64,000 nt of DNA from Trichomonas vaginalis G3 (lineage: Eukaryota > Parabasalia > Trichomonadida > Trichomonadidae), in NCBI RefSeq assembly GCF_026262505.1, contig NC_067208.1, positions 10,983,962 through 11,047,961 of the forward strand, given 5' to 3'. Position 1 is the stretch's first letter. The number at the start of each line of letters is the position of its first letter. A program made the translations under genes and the position numbers. Of this stretch, positions 1-10,761 are shown one piece after another. The notes beneath the pieces are model-generated. The model was not told the DNA's origin. It saw nothing but the letters and a program-made list of their open reading frames with translations, and ran no database searches.

Positions 1-18
1 CTTCGACCCTCATGAGGC

Positions 19-279
19 TCAATGAGCCTCTTCAGCCTTTTCCTTTTCAGCTTTTTCTTTAGCCTCACGTTCTCTTTTTGCTTTCATTCTCGGGTTCTTC
101 TCTCTTCCTGCAGCTAATGCGGCTAACTGCTTTTCACTTAATTTCCTTTTTGGTTTTACTGGTTTTTCTTCGGCGCTCTGCGCCAAGACCGAAGGTCCTG
201 TTTTTGATGTCTTTAGTTCTGTTAATATCTGCTCACGAATTTCTTTTTTGATGGCTTCAATATCTAATCCCTGACTCAT
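19..279 (-). CDS. Small basic coiled protein of lineage a Mavericks
   Basis: About 86 residues from the Met of MSQGLD; a longer frame reaches 342 but the a' copy at 40787-41026 starts at the equivalent point, so the shorter start is preferred. The centre carries a shared block (RPKRKLSEKQLAALAAGR in a') followed by a Lys/Glu/Ala helix, giving a very basic C-terminal half that could bind DNA or pack in a virion core. It diverges from the 168-residue gene at 330. The stop codon falls at the loop edge of a GC-rich hairpin at 14-30. Function is not known; family membership with the a' copy is clear. Confidence 0.7.
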   Translation of the reverse strand: MSQGLDIEAIKKEIREQILTELKTSKTGPSVLAQSAEEKPVKPKRKLSEKQLAALAAGREKNPRMKAKREREAKEKAEKEKAEEAH

Positions 280-329
280 TTGATTACCGATAAAAAATTC
301 AAAATTTAAAAATTTTATTTGAATTAAAT

Positions 330-836
330 ATGAGCCTATCAAAATCTGAGAGACAATCGATTATATTAAATGATGCAAGAGGAATTCAGCATCCATTATA
401 TTATGTATCAACAAGTAAAGATGGAAAAATTTATGTAAGAAAAAGACGAGTTCCATTAACGAATTCGGAAACTGATAAAATAGATATAAAACCTAAACTT
501 GAAACAAAAGCGGAAGACAGCGAGGTTGTCAGGACAAAGCCCACAATAAAGGAAACGGAATCTAAACCAGAACCTAAACCAGGAGGACTCAGAGAGTCCA
601 TCTTGGCACAGAGCGCCGAAATCAAACCCGATGTACTTTCGATAACGAATCAAGAATTAATAGCTAAATTTGTAAATTTCCTTGAAAAGCAAACGGAATC
701 AAAAAATCCAGACCCACCAGTAAAAGAGCAGGAAACCAAAATTAATGAAGAGTTTGTTAAAAACATAAAACATGAAATTATTGAACAAAAGAAACAAATT
801 CCTCAACTAAGAAGAAGAGTTAGAATATTAAACTAA
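330..836 (+). CDS. Conserved Maverick protein with N-terminal SKDGKIYVRKRR motif
   Basis: 168 residues. The first 45 residues (MSLSKSERQSIILNDARG then a two-strand-like segment ending YVRKRRVPL) are almost identical to the 142-residue protein at 40313-40741. The middle is low-complexity, charged and variable; the end is basic (LRRRVRI). It sits 27 bases before the capsid gene on the same strand, as in a', so it is probably made with capsid. The SKDGKIYVRK segment resembles the MKDGRVQFRK segment of the 76- and 81-residue proteins at 19672 and 37926, suggesting a shared small domain. GC-rich mini-hairpins lie inside the gene at 585-617. Function unknown. Confidence 0.7.
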   Translation: MSLSKSERQSIILNDARGIQHPLYYVSTSKDGKIYVRKRRVPLTNSETDKIDIKPKLETKAEDSEVVRTKPTIKETESKPEPKPGGLRESILAQSAEIKPDVLSITNQELIAKFVNFLEKQTESKNPDPPVKEQETKINEEFVKNIKHEIIEQKKQIPQLRRRVRILN

Positions 837-862
837 ATAAATATTTTTATCTAACATAAAAC

Positions 863-2434
863 ATGCAAAACGAACAGCTTAACGAATTTACACCAGCTGA
901 ACATATCCATCAAATTCGTTCATATTTTGATGTAATCGATAATGCAATTAATATTGGTGATACTAATAGAAGATATATCGATGCAAAAATTCCATCACAA
1001 CCAGGAACCGCAAAGGATCATAACTGGGTCACATTCAATTTATCTCCGCCAGGTGAAAATATGCTAGACCTTTATAACACATTCCTTACAACTACCTATA
1101 AAAGTAAATATATCGTGGATAATGCTATTACTGGCTCATCAATTCCAAATACTAATTCTCCAGGTTTCTTTGGCGTTTTTGATGAATCAATTTACACCAT
1201 TAGCGCTTATCAGTTATTAGCAAATGGAAGAGTTATTTATAGTCAGGATAACGCAAGAGAAGAAGCATATATCATTTCTAATTCACAGACTACAGAACAA
1301 ATAAAGAAAGTTGATGTTTTCTCAAAAACGAGACATAAAGATGTATGGAAACGTTCTGGAACAGTTCGAACAGGTCAAATTATCTCAGGACCTTTAGCTG
1401 CAGGAGCTGAAATTAATTTTGACATTAAAATAAAGATTCCATGTCGTAAATTCCTTATTCTAGAAGTTATTAGATTTATTCCTGCTTTTGCAGGCAACAT
1501 TCAGTTAAAGGTTAAATTTAGTAGCGATGCATTCCAGGTAACAGCACTGCCGGTAGAAGATATTTTAGCTCATAATCCTTCTTTAATCAGTCAGGTAAAA
1601 GATAATTATGACCCACCAACTAATAAATTTGTTCCATGGAATGAACCATTCAATATGATAACAGCAGTTTTAAATCAAATGGTGAAATTACTGTTTCAAC
1701 AGTTGAACAAAGATTAACGAAGAAATCAGCTGAATTCATTGATTGCTTCATTCATCCTAAAGCATTTTCACTCGATCCAAATATTTACACTGAATTAGTT
1801 CGATCATTATACATCACAAGCTTTATGTTTTCCAATTAAAGTAATGGACTGGATTCCTATGGACGGTTCGTTCAGTAAAGGTTCACCATCAGCAACTTTC
1901 ACAGCAGCTTATACACCAATTAACGTTAAAAGCATTTGGGCTTTATTTAGGAAGAATGATAATTATATCGTGAATTTCGAAAATCCTCAATTTGAAACCC
2001 TTCAATTATCAATGGGCGCTTATGGAAGTATGCCAGCTGAACCCGAAAGCTCTTATGGTCCTGTGTTCTATGAAATGGTTGCTAATGCATGCAATACAAA
2101 TAACGATATGATAGGATTTAATGAAGATGTGATGAGGTCGTTAATTGATGATGGAAGCGTTAAACATTTATATGAATCATACGATAACACACATTTCCTC
2201 TGTGGATTCCCTACGGAAACTGATTTCACATTTCAACAGGGTCAAACATCAACGGCACCAATTACATATAAATTAGGTGTTAAAGCTGATGATACAAATA
2301 TAAGCGAAAAATACACTGTCAAACCTTTATTAGGATTTCTTAGAAATGCTTGTTTCGCTATTCAAGTCAGACCAACTGGCATTCCTGCTGTTAGAATTGA
2401 TGATTATAATTTAGCTGCTGATGGAGGTGAGTAA
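863..2434 (+). pseudogene. Major capsid protein, lineage a (fossil)
   Basis: Two long open parts of one capsid gene that match the a' copy at 38711-40285 closely. Recognisable blocks are the start MQNEQLNEFTPAEHIHQIRS, a central IRFIPAFAGNIQLKVKF strand pair, and near the end FLCGFPTETDFTFQQGQ. Equivalent blocks occur in lineages b and c (RYLPNWAGKISIEL and NFWLGIPFADSED in b; SFLCTIPVQRDGAG in c), which ties all of them to one family. The expected fold is the double jelly roll of Polinton capsids; that is inference from position, size near 520 residues and beta-rich sequence. The locus is broken. It would form the shell of the particle. Confidence 0.75.
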
Positions 2435-2487
2435 AAAAATAAATGTAGTTAATTTTTAATTTTCTGATTTTTTTATTTTTATAAAAA

Positions 2488-3054
2488 GATGGAAAATAAC
2501 TGGGAAACATTAGTAGCTGATGAAGATTACGAAATTAACACAAAATATCCGTATCAAATAAGAAGGAAAAAAAAAACGGAAAGACTGTCAGTGAGTATGA
2601 AGAAAAGAATGGATATATAAGATTAACCCTTAACGGTAAAAAATATCTTAAACATAGATTAATAGCTATTCAGTGGATTGATAATCCTAAGAATCTCAAT
2701 GAAGTTGACCATTACGATCAAGTTAGAAATAATAATATGATTGATAATCTACATTGGTGTTCAAGTTCTACAAATAATAGAAATAGAAGTAAAGCAAATG
2801 GAGTAGAATATAAATTCGTTGATGAAATCAGTGAAAATTCAATTACTGTTTCACATTATGGAAATCATGAATTTGAGAATTTATTTTACGACATCGATGC
2901 AGATTTGTTTTATTATTATAACGGTCGTCAGTATAAAGAACTATACATTAATGAAAACATAAATGGTTCATTATATGTTAATGTTTATGATGTAAATAAC
3001 AAAAGAACGTGCATTACGTATAGTAAATTCAAACGCTTACATAATTTAATATAA
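2488..3054 (+). pseudogene. HNH endonuclease-like passenger gene (fossil)
   Basis: The translated region has the HNH signature seen in phage and NCLDV homing-type enzymes: HRLIAIQWIDNP, then EVDHYDQVRNNNMIDNL, then HWCSSSTNNRNRSKANG. The second half repeats short aromatic strands (GRQYKELYINEN) like a DNA-binding tail. It starts after a T-rich leader 50 bases past the capsid gene and faces PolB. Lineages b, c and a' show no copy at the equivalent place, so it looks like a passenger that entered lineage a. It is broken. Homing activity is an inference from the family. Confidence 0.65.
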
Positions 3055-3116
3055 AACATTATTTTTGTCATTAACGACAAAAATAAATGACTTCATTATT
3101 TTTATCATTCATGACC

Positions 3117-6100
3117 TCAGAACTTTAATTTCCTTATGAAAGTATTTTTAGTCGTTATCGAGAAATTAAACTTCTCTTCAAAACACGGTGCTGATGATTT
3201 GCATAAATCAAATGCAATTTCCTGACCGTCATGAAGTGCATTGTAAAGTTTCATTATACTGAACTCAGAGTCCTTGTCATATTTTCCAACAGGAATATGA
3301 ATGTTCTTATCTTCATTATAATAGCATTTAACTGCTTCAGGAAACATTTCATTAGCCGTCAAAGCAATGACATCTTGTTTTACGCCTTTCATTCTGCAGT
3401 GAAATGCAACTTCACCAATTTCATTAAAAGGTCTATGTAAGTCTTCTTTCCACAAAATATTGACTTATAAGCTAAACTTTGTTTACCTTTTGTGATTTCA
3501 GCGAAGTCAGAATGAAACTGACCTAAATTCTTTCCAATAAGTTCGCGACCATATCTTTTCTGAAATTCCTGAGCTAAACGTGGTATGTCTTCATTGAAAA
3601 TATGCATGCTATCACAGTCCTGGTAGAAGATTTGAAGTACCATATCTTCTGCAGTGCAAAATACTTCATTCATGATACGTTTCGACATAGATAAGATATT
3701 AACACCTAAGGGGCAAAAGTTAAAGTGTCTGCAAATGCTTTTAGTTAGTTTGAAAATAGTTTTATCCGAACCATCTAAACCTTCGAACTTAATAATATGA
3801 TTATAATTTCTGATGGCATATCTAACAGCATCTTTATCATCAATGATTTTAATTTTCGACTCTATCGGGGACAAAATAGTTTTTCCATAAATACTGTTCA
3901 AAATTAATTTAATATTTTCTTGTAGCGGGTTTTCTTCCTTCTTATACTTTAATCTCAATTCAAACAATTTCTTTACTTCATCTCTTATTCTAAAATCTCT
4001 TTTTTCATCGTAGTAGTAACCCTGTAATACTTCGCAGCTGATGCCCTGATATTTTATTAAATCCTGCAAAACTATGTGGTCCACATACATTAAACAGCAT
4101 GTGTTTGAACTTCTTGGAACCTTTAGCTCCGGGTTTAATTCTGGATCTACTGTTATTAATGGAAAGTGCCTTTTAATCTTAATCTCGGTTATTTTTATTA
4201 AAACAAAGAATCCGGAAATGAATTTCTCACCTTCAGGCTCGCCCTGGTCATCATCGAATAAATGTTTTAACAAATATTCACTGTTTAACATTTCTTTCTT
4301 CATAACCTTTGGAATTCCTTCTAAAGTATAAAGTCTCGCAGTAGCCGAGGGATATAATGAAACAGCATCGAAGTCAGCAATGAGTTTCTTTTCGCTCTTT
4401 TGTTTCATGTTATCTGACAGCATACATCTTCCACCTTGAATACAGCGTGAAATAAATTCTCTTGGTTTATTTGAAAGGTCATATAAATTTCCATTCGGGA
4501 AATATACTCTGTTTTCGAAAAGTTTGTTAGCGATTGAACAAATGCTAACGTAATCATAAACGTTTAAATCAAACTCTTTCAATATATCATTTCTGAACTT
4601 AACAAAACCTTCTCTTAAAATCCTTACGTCCTGTTTGCAATAAAATGAGCTATATTTTTCTAAATCGAAATGGTTTTCATCTATTCTGCAGTTTTCGATT
4701 AAATCTATGTTTTTCATGAACGTTTCAATATCTTTTACAAACTTACACGCTTCAGAAATTACGCCAGTTTTGTTATCATTAACTAATAAAGAGCTTGAAT
4801 AATATTGATACGGAAATACTTCCTTTTCACCACACTGCAAATGAAACATTTCAGGAAATAGTTTAAGCTTCTTATTTATAACAGTGTATGAATCTTTAAT
4901 AATGATTGCTTTACCTTTATATATTCCCGTTATCTGCATTGTTCTAGAACCCTTAATAATTGGTGTTCCGCTAATTTCTGTTAAATGTCTTAAAATGAAA
5001 TTGATATCATAACTGAGGTTATGAAAATATATTAAACTTTTATCAGGAATTCTTTCTAAAAATTTTGTTGCACAATTTTGACCCCAAATGCTTTCGCTAA
5101 TCTTTCCATCTTCACTATCATAACAAATGTTAAAGGCTTTATGAACTCCATCAGTGCTACATTCAAAGTCAGCGAAGAAAATGTGTTCAGGAATGAATTT
5201 TTGTTTTGATTTATCACTATCTTTACTTTCAGACTTTTTCTTTAACTGAACACAGTAGTTCGGGGTATAATTTAAATCTTTAAACGGTGCAAGTTTTTGT
5301 TTATATAAATCTGTTGTATAAGTGAAAAGTTCACCATAAGATAACGGTTCAAAGTAATTGCACTCTCTTAATGTTTTCAAAATATCCCATAAAGGAGTTG
5401 TTCGCGTAGAATCAATAACAAATCTATTTTCCCTTTTCTTATATATTTTCATTTGACGCTCAATATTCCAGCCGCCTAATGATTTGAGAATTTCGTTATA
5501 ATTTATGATAAAATATGTTGTCATAGGTAATCTTTCATTTAACATGTAATGGTCTTCAACAAGAAGTAAGTCAATAGTTCGAACAGTTTCACATTCTTTT
5601 GGTATATATCTCTTTATTTCATTATGTCTAGAGTCATTGAAATAACCAATGGTAACATTAAATGCTATGCCTGTTGCGTTAGAAATTTCCTGAATCTTAC
5701 TTTGTGGAAAATCTCTAACTCTAATAACTTCACGCATGTGGTCTACCGTCTGCTCATCAACTCCAGCCTGAATGCAAGCATAAACGAAGCAGTTATCTTC
5801 TGTCATCAACTTAGCAGTTCTTTTATTAAGTTCATTGAAAATTTGATAGCGTTCAAGATTTATAGGTAATCTGCAAAGATACTTCCAAAACTCTCCACTT
5901 CTCTTTTTATTTGTTCTCTTTTCATCAAGAATTTCATTCCAAAAATCATCTATATCCTGTTTATCTCCTATTTCTTTAAGTCTGTTTAATAATCTTTGCT
6001 GACGTGCTGTTAATTTGCTTTCATCTCTTTTTTCTCTCTTCTGTGGCTTACCTTTCTTAATATCGCTCATCGTTAATCCTTCATATTCAGTTAAATCATA

Positions 6101-7009
6101 CATTTTAATTTCTTCGAGGTTCTTAATATTTGTCATGAAGAAATCATAATGTTTTTCAATTATTCCGGCTGCGTTTGCTTCAATCTCTGTTATAAAGTTT
6201 TCTTGCTTTAACTGATGAAGTAAAGCTCCGATGTTCTCGATATTCAATGTTGAATTAGTAAATTTACCATCGAGTTTATAACAAATCATCCATTTTTGCT
6301 GTGAATTTACTTTTATCTTCTGCAGAAGCCTAATAAACATTTTACCGAAACGTTCATGTAGGTAATTTCTCTTTTCTTCATTGAGTTCACGAATATTAAA
6401 ATCTATGATTCTATTTCCTGCTTTAACATTTTTGCGTTTATTATTTTCATCCTTCTTTAACCATTTCTCACCATCAAGAGCTTTATCATCTATAGATTTA
6501 ATTACTTCGTTTGCTTTGCGTAATTGTGCAATTGCTTTTGCATATTTTACAGCTATATTTTTCTTTTCTTCATCGCTTTTCTTCTTTCTCGTTTCACCTA
6601 CATCAACATTCATCATATCATGAATTTCCTGCCTAACTTCCTTCGGTACCGCCTTACGCGTCTTTCCTACATCAACATTAGTTATATCATACATTTCTTT
6701 TCTTACTTCCTTCGGTACTGCTTTTCTGGTCTTTCCTACATCAACATTCATCATATCATGAATTTCCTGCCTAACTTCCTTCGGTACCGCTTGTTTATGA
6801 TATAAATTAACCTGAATATCATTTAAAGGAAATGTTTTGTTATTAATGTAATCATTAATTTTCTCGTAAGTGACTACACCTCTGTAATCATTGAGGTATT
6901 TAGCTAATGATGATTTGTTAGTCGCATATCTTTTGCTAACTTCAATGTCAGCATTCTTCAATAACTTCTTAATTTCTTCATGGTCTAATCTAGATAGCTT
7001 TTTATACAT
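3117..7009 (-). pseudogene. Protein-primed family B DNA polymerase (PolB), lineage a
   Basis: The main frame spans about 1206 residues. An N-terminal region of about 600 residues holds three tandem copies of AVPKEVRQEIHDMM-type units (DNA 6580-6790) and a block with NCFVYACIQAG and DHYMLNE typical of the pre-exonuclease part of Maverick polymerases. Then come 3'-5' exonuclease motifs (ADFECS near 608, HNLSYDINF near 660, YCKQDVRIL near 790) and polymerase motifs (DFDAVSLYPSA near 876, NSIYGKT near 1035, YQDCDS near 1130, KKTY near 1190). It would copy the element from a protein primer. The palm half is over 80 percent identical by eye to the a' polymerase at 41965. The locus is nearly whole, with about one break. 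Confidence 0.9.
6580..6790 (-). repeat. Three 69-bp in-frame repeats in the PolB N-terminus
   Basis: Three tandem units of 23 residues built on AVPKEVRQEIHDMMNVDVG, copies one and three nearly identical and copy two more divergent (AVPKEVRKEMYDITN). Period 69 bp keeps the frame. They lie in the variable linker between the extreme N-terminus and the terminal-protein-like region. Confidence 0.85.
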
Positions 7010-7109
7010 CTTTTATGGAAAATAAAAAAAAATATTTTCCGTAAAAAATAAAATTTATTTTTTAAAGTTATTTTTTAAAATAATTTATATTTTTAATTTT
7101 AATAAAATA

Positions 7110-7574
7110 ATGTCTGAGTACAAGTTCTATTCATACAATGCTCTCGCTACTGCTGTTAAGAATGAATTCATAAATGGAAAAAACGTGAACGAATAAATAT
7201 AAAAAGTTGTGAAAGAATCTAAATACGGTCAGTTCGTTAAACCATACGCTATCATTATTGACAGAAAACGTTACACACCACATGAAATAGCAGTATTACT
7301 TAAACAAAGAGGAATATTTGTAAATATTAAAGATTCTCATTATACGATTATGAAGAACTCCAACGCTGAATTTTTCAGTATCGTTTTAGATTTATCGCAG
7401 CAGAAAGAATACAAGAAAGGTGAAGTAATAATGAAATATTATCCTTCATCTCTGAAGACGATAACAAAGAAAGATGTTATTCATAAGCTCCTACCAGTAA
7501 TTGAGGAAGCAACGATTGAATTTGATGAAGAAGGAACGGAAATGATTGAGGAAAGAGACCCTGAAGCTTTATAA
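7110..7574 (+). pseudogene. Unrecognised small Maverick protein
   Basis: The main open part encodes about 120 residues (KESKYGQFVKPYAIIIDRKRYT, then VLLKQRGIFVNIKDSHYTI) ending in an acidic tail. A T-rich leader and an ATG at 7110 diverge from the PolB start with about 100 bases between, suggesting a shared two-way promoter. The start is not settled. No family recognised; the alternation of hydrophobic strands suggests a small alpha/beta fold. It is followed by the left TCACC-rich block. Confidence 0.5.
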
Positions 7575-7599
7575 GAAAATTTAGTTTTGAAGAAATGAT

Positions 7600-7678
7600 G
7601 GTGTCACTACGTCACCATGTGTCACCTGGTTAATTAACTTCTTTTAAAAAGTGTGACAACACGACATTTAGACAACAG
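7600..7678 (+). repeat. Left arm of inverted TCACC-rich block beside primase-helicase
   Basis: About 79 bases containing several GTCAC/GTCACC units, then TTAATTAACTTC, a spacer, and GACATTTAGACAACAG. Its reverse complement recurs at 10128-10204 on the other side of the primase-helicase gene with the same order of parts. Iterated short words in inverted array beside a replication gene suggest an origin or operator. Confidence 0.75.
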
Positions 7679-7730
7679 CAAAGGTGGAAAGCAAAAATAA
7701 ATTCCAATCATACTTTATACTGCAAGACCT

Positions 7731-10055
7731 TCAGGTCTCGCCGCTTAGCGGCTCATTTACAGGTATTTCATCGTCAGTAAATGAATCCTCATTATCGTTT
7801 GGTTCAACCTGTTTATATAATCCTTTCATTTCTTCTTTCAAAACATAACACCATGTTTGTTTACCATCTATTCTTCTCTGTTTCCTTTCACATTTATCCT
7901 TAATGCTCATTGGAAATTCTTGTCTTTCATGTCTGATGGTTTGACAGCATAGAGCATTTTTACACGTCATACCTGCACACAATTCATCATAATGTGTATT
8001 TATCCATTCATCTAAAGGATTTGTTGATAACTCGATTAAATCTTGTTTGGCTTCAGTCATCGGTATGATTCGTACATTAAATGATGAAAGGTCATATTGC
8101 ATAAAATATGTTAAAAGGTTATCATAAAATTCCTTTGTGCATGAATTCATCAAATTCTTGAAATAATCAAATTGACCCTTGAATTTACCATTAACTCTTA
8201 AAACTACGTATCTTCTGTCTCCAACTTCAATTTTGACAGGGTAAACGTTATTAGTTACGAAAATGAAATTGGCAACATTCTGAGCAGTTCTTCTGGGTTG
8301 ATTCTTTTCATTAATTCTAATCTCATTATCCGTTATAATTGATTTCAAAGCGTTGAAGTTTGCAAGTCTGTCTTCACCTACATTCTTGAGTTCATTAAGT
8401 ACAAGAAGCATTTTATTCTCAACTACTGAATTGAAATTACCCGTTAGCTCACTTATTTCAGTAATGTTTTTACATGAATAACCAGCGAGAAGTTCAGAAA
8501 TAATGTCTGTAAATCTGTTTTTACCTGTTCCCTGAAGTCCTTTCAAAATAATTGCTGTTTCATTCTTGATTCCAGGATGTTGAATCATTGATGCAATCCA
8601 GCCGAGAAGGTATTTATACACTTCATCGTTATTATCACAAATGGCTTCTTTAATGAAATTCATAAACATCTCAATTTTTGAGTAATCTGGTTTTTCGAGA
8701 ACGTTGTATTTATAACCCTGAAACGTTGAGAAAACATCTGGAGAATCAGATTTAAAGCAAACACCCTTAACGGTTAATGAAGACAATTGATTTAATAGTA
8801 CGTCCCATGCTGTTATGGTTTTACCTTCTTCTTTAAATAATTTAATCATTTTGAGTGACTCTTTCATGTTTGATTGAAGAACGAATGATATTTGATTCAT
8901 TTTGTCATGAATATTATAGTCCTTTTGAATGAAATATTTATTTCCACAATCTACAAAACGGATTACACGTGATAAATCCTCAATTACTTCAGAACTGTTT
9001 TTATACTGATGATTTTCAGCCTTGCGTCTAATATCTGTTATCAAGAATGAATCATCAAGTTTTATATCAAATGTTATTTTTGGCTTACGTAATAAAGGTA
9101 AAACGTATTCATCATAATATTCCTTTTGATAAAGTTTCAGAATCTTCACTAAAACAAATGGAGAAGTCATTAAATGTGCATATCTACTACGTGCTTTTTC
9201 AAAATTACTTTTAGCATTTTCTGTTAAACTGCAGAAGTTATAAACATTATCGTATGCTTCATTAATTAAATGATTAGGTAATGAATTAATTGCTTGAAAC
9301 AGTGTGAATAATGTAACTTCTTTTTCTAAATTCATGTTTCCACCGTCATTATGTACTTCAAAATCACTAATACCATCGACTATGCTCTGGGCAAGTTTAT
9401 CGTCAATGTTTACATCTTTGTTTTCATTCATGATAGTCTTTATTTCTTCGTTCTTCTGTTCAACTCTTACCTTAATATTCAAATCATTCAATATATCGTT
9501 TACGGTTCTAGTTAATGTTGAATCATAACTTCCACGAATGAATGAGTATGTATTGATTGGTTCTGTTGCATTCTTGCGAACTCTTGAATCAGCCATAACT
9601 ACTAAAGAACGCTTTGAATCATCCATAGAAGTCATGATATCAATATCGTAATCATTGCAGGAATAACATTTAATCATTCTGTTCGAAACTGCATAAAAGA
9701 AATTAGTGTTGCAATAAATGTGAAGACCTCCTGAAGCGGTTTTAACGATAACATCTTTATCCGAAAGTTTTGATAAAATGTCTTTTCTAACCGTTTCTTT
9801 AAGTTCATCATTGTACGATTTATTGATATCAATATCTATAATCGTTAAATTCGAAATTTTATTTACTAATAAAGCCATACCAGTTTTCCTTCCTCTTCCT
9901 CCATCGTGTTTGAGGTAGTTATGTAAATCAATCTTGTTTTCACCAATTCTTTCGTTGAGGGTTTTAGTTTCTGCCACAACTAATTCCTCAGCTAATGAAT
10001 CAATAACTTTTTCATCAGAAATGATAAAGTTGCTGTTGTTGTTTGTTGCTGTCAT
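7731..10055 (-). CDS. Primase-polymerase fused to superfamily 3 helicase (D5-like)
   Basis: 774 residues, open throughout. The N-terminal archaeo-eukaryotic primase-type domain shows IIDIDI (metal-binding acids near 74-76) and SGGLHIY near 108-114. The C-terminal SF3 helicase has Walker A GLQGTGKN near 503-510, Walker B MLLVLNEL near 546, sensor FIFVTNN and arginine finger GDRRY near 610. It would prime and unwind element DNA alongside PolB. The gene is bracketed by inverted TCACC-rich blocks. The TGA stop at 7731-7733 lies in the centre of a hairpin at 7725-7738, and a second GC hairpin (7740-7752) is translated as the last residues. Lineage b keeps remnants of a homologue at 28897-30120; a' has an unrelated gene in this slot. 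Confidence 0.88.
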   Translation of the reverse strand: MTATNNNSNFIISDEKVIDSLAEELVVAETKTLNERIGENKIDLHNYLKHDGGRGRKTGMALLVNKISNLTIIDIDINKSYNDELKETVRKDILSKLSDKDVIVKTASGGLHIYCNTNFFYAVSNRMIKCYSCNDYDIDIMTSMDDSKRSLVVMADSRVRKNATEPINTYSFIRGSYDSTLTRTVNDILNDLNIKVRVEQKNEEIKTIMNENKDVNIDDKLAQSIVDGISDFEVHNDGGNMNLEKEVTLFTLFQAINSLPNHLINEAYDNVYNFCSLTENAKSNFEKARSRYAHLMTSPFVLVKILKLYQKEYYDEYVLPLLRKPKITFDIKLDDSFLITDIRRKAENHQYKNSSEVIEDLSRVIRFVDCGNKYFIQKDYNIHDKMNQISFVLQSNMKESLKMIKLFKEEGKTITAWDVLLNQLSSLTVKGVCFKSDSPDVFSTFQGYKYNVLEKPDYSKIEMFMNFIKEAICDNNDEVYKYLLGWIASMIQHPGIKNETAIILKGLQGTGKNRFTDIISELLAGYSCKNITEISELTGNFNSVVENKMLLVLNELKNVGEDRLANFNALKSIITDNEIRINEKNQPRRTAQNVANFIFVTNNVYPVKIEVGDRRYVVLRVNGKFKGQFDYFKNLMNSCTKEFYDNLLTYFMQYDLSSFNVRIIPMTEAKQDLIELSTNPLDEWINTHYDELCAGMTCKNALCCQTIRHERQEFPMSIKDKCERKQRRIDGKQTWCYVLKEEMKGLYKQVEPNDNEDSFTDDEIPVNEPLSGET

Positions 10056-10127
10056 TTATATAGGAATAAAGAAATAAAAATAATTTTAAAACTAACTTTA
10101 TTTTTGGGCTGCATCAAATTTCCTGGA

Positions 10128-10204
10128 CTGTTGTCTAAATGTCATGTTGTCATCATTTTTTAAAGAAGTTAATTAACCTGGTGACATGGTGACGTGGTGA
10201 CACT
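10128..10204 (-). repeat. Right arm of inverted TCACC-rich block
   Basis: Reads CTGTTGTCTAAATGTC, spacer, GAAGTTAATTAA, then GGTGACATGGTGACGTGGTG, the reverse complement of 7600-7678 with a few differences and small length changes. It lies about 70 bases upstream of the primase-helicase start, so it may act in its promoter as well as in replication. Confidence 0.75.
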
Positions 10205-10311
10205 GAAAACATTTACGAAACATTAACGAAAACATTCATGATAAAATATATTTCTGTATTTCATCCGCTACTTTATTACCTAATTAATTACAGACATAAA
10301 ATATATTTAGT

Positions 10312-10746
10312 TCATAAAATTTTTTTGATTAATTTTGGCTTATTTTTATCCTTCCAGTAATCCTTTTCGAGTTCCGATAAATGTGTAGGGTTCGATTCTC
10401 TCAAATTTCTAGAAGGAATTTTATCATCCACACCTCCTTCATAAACGACAGTGTATTCATCTTTGTCTTCATCATAACTCACAATTTTATTAACTATACC
10501 TCTTTTTGCTTCATCAACCGTCTTAGCTAATCTTCCATTTTCGCTTTCAACTAATCGAAATCGTGGATAAAACGCAACCGAATGGTCAGCTGCTTTAATT
10601 AAATAACCATTACCCTGTGAGGAATCAACAATATAATAATCATCACTTAACTGATTTCTTACCTTTTCATGTGGTTTATGTTCAAGAATAATTCTAACTT
10701 TAGTTCCTGGCAGTAATGATGAACTTCTTCTTTCCTCCGTTAACAT
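10312..10746 (-). CDS. Integrase C-terminal (SH3/chromo-like) domain protein, lineage a
   Basis: 144 residues rich in beta strands: PGTKVRIILEHKP, YYIVDSSQGNGYLIKAADHS, RLVESENGRL, then EYTVVYEGGVDDKIPSRNLR. This is the pattern of the small beta-barrel domain that follows the catalytic core in Maverick integrases. In a' the same domain also sits as its own frame next to the core (46072-46530), so the arrangement is shared. It would help target DNA or chromatin binding. It ends close to a noncoding stretch before the right TCACC block. Confidence 0.7.
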   Translation of the reverse strand: MLTEERRSSSLLPGTKVRIILEHKPHEKVRNQLSDDYYIVDSSQGNGYLIKAADHSVAFYPRFRLVESENGRLAKTVDEAKRGIVNKIVSYDEDKDEYTVVYEGGVDDKIPSRNLRESNPTHLSELEKDYWKDKNKPKLIKKIL

Positions 10747-10761
10747 TCTCTTTTGTTTTAT

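Noticed and set aside
3231-6805. Several plus-strand frames of 69-93 residues opposite PolB, and similar ones opposite the a' polymerase.
   Set aside because: They are shadows of the polymerase gene, hydrophobic because they read its charged codons in antisense.
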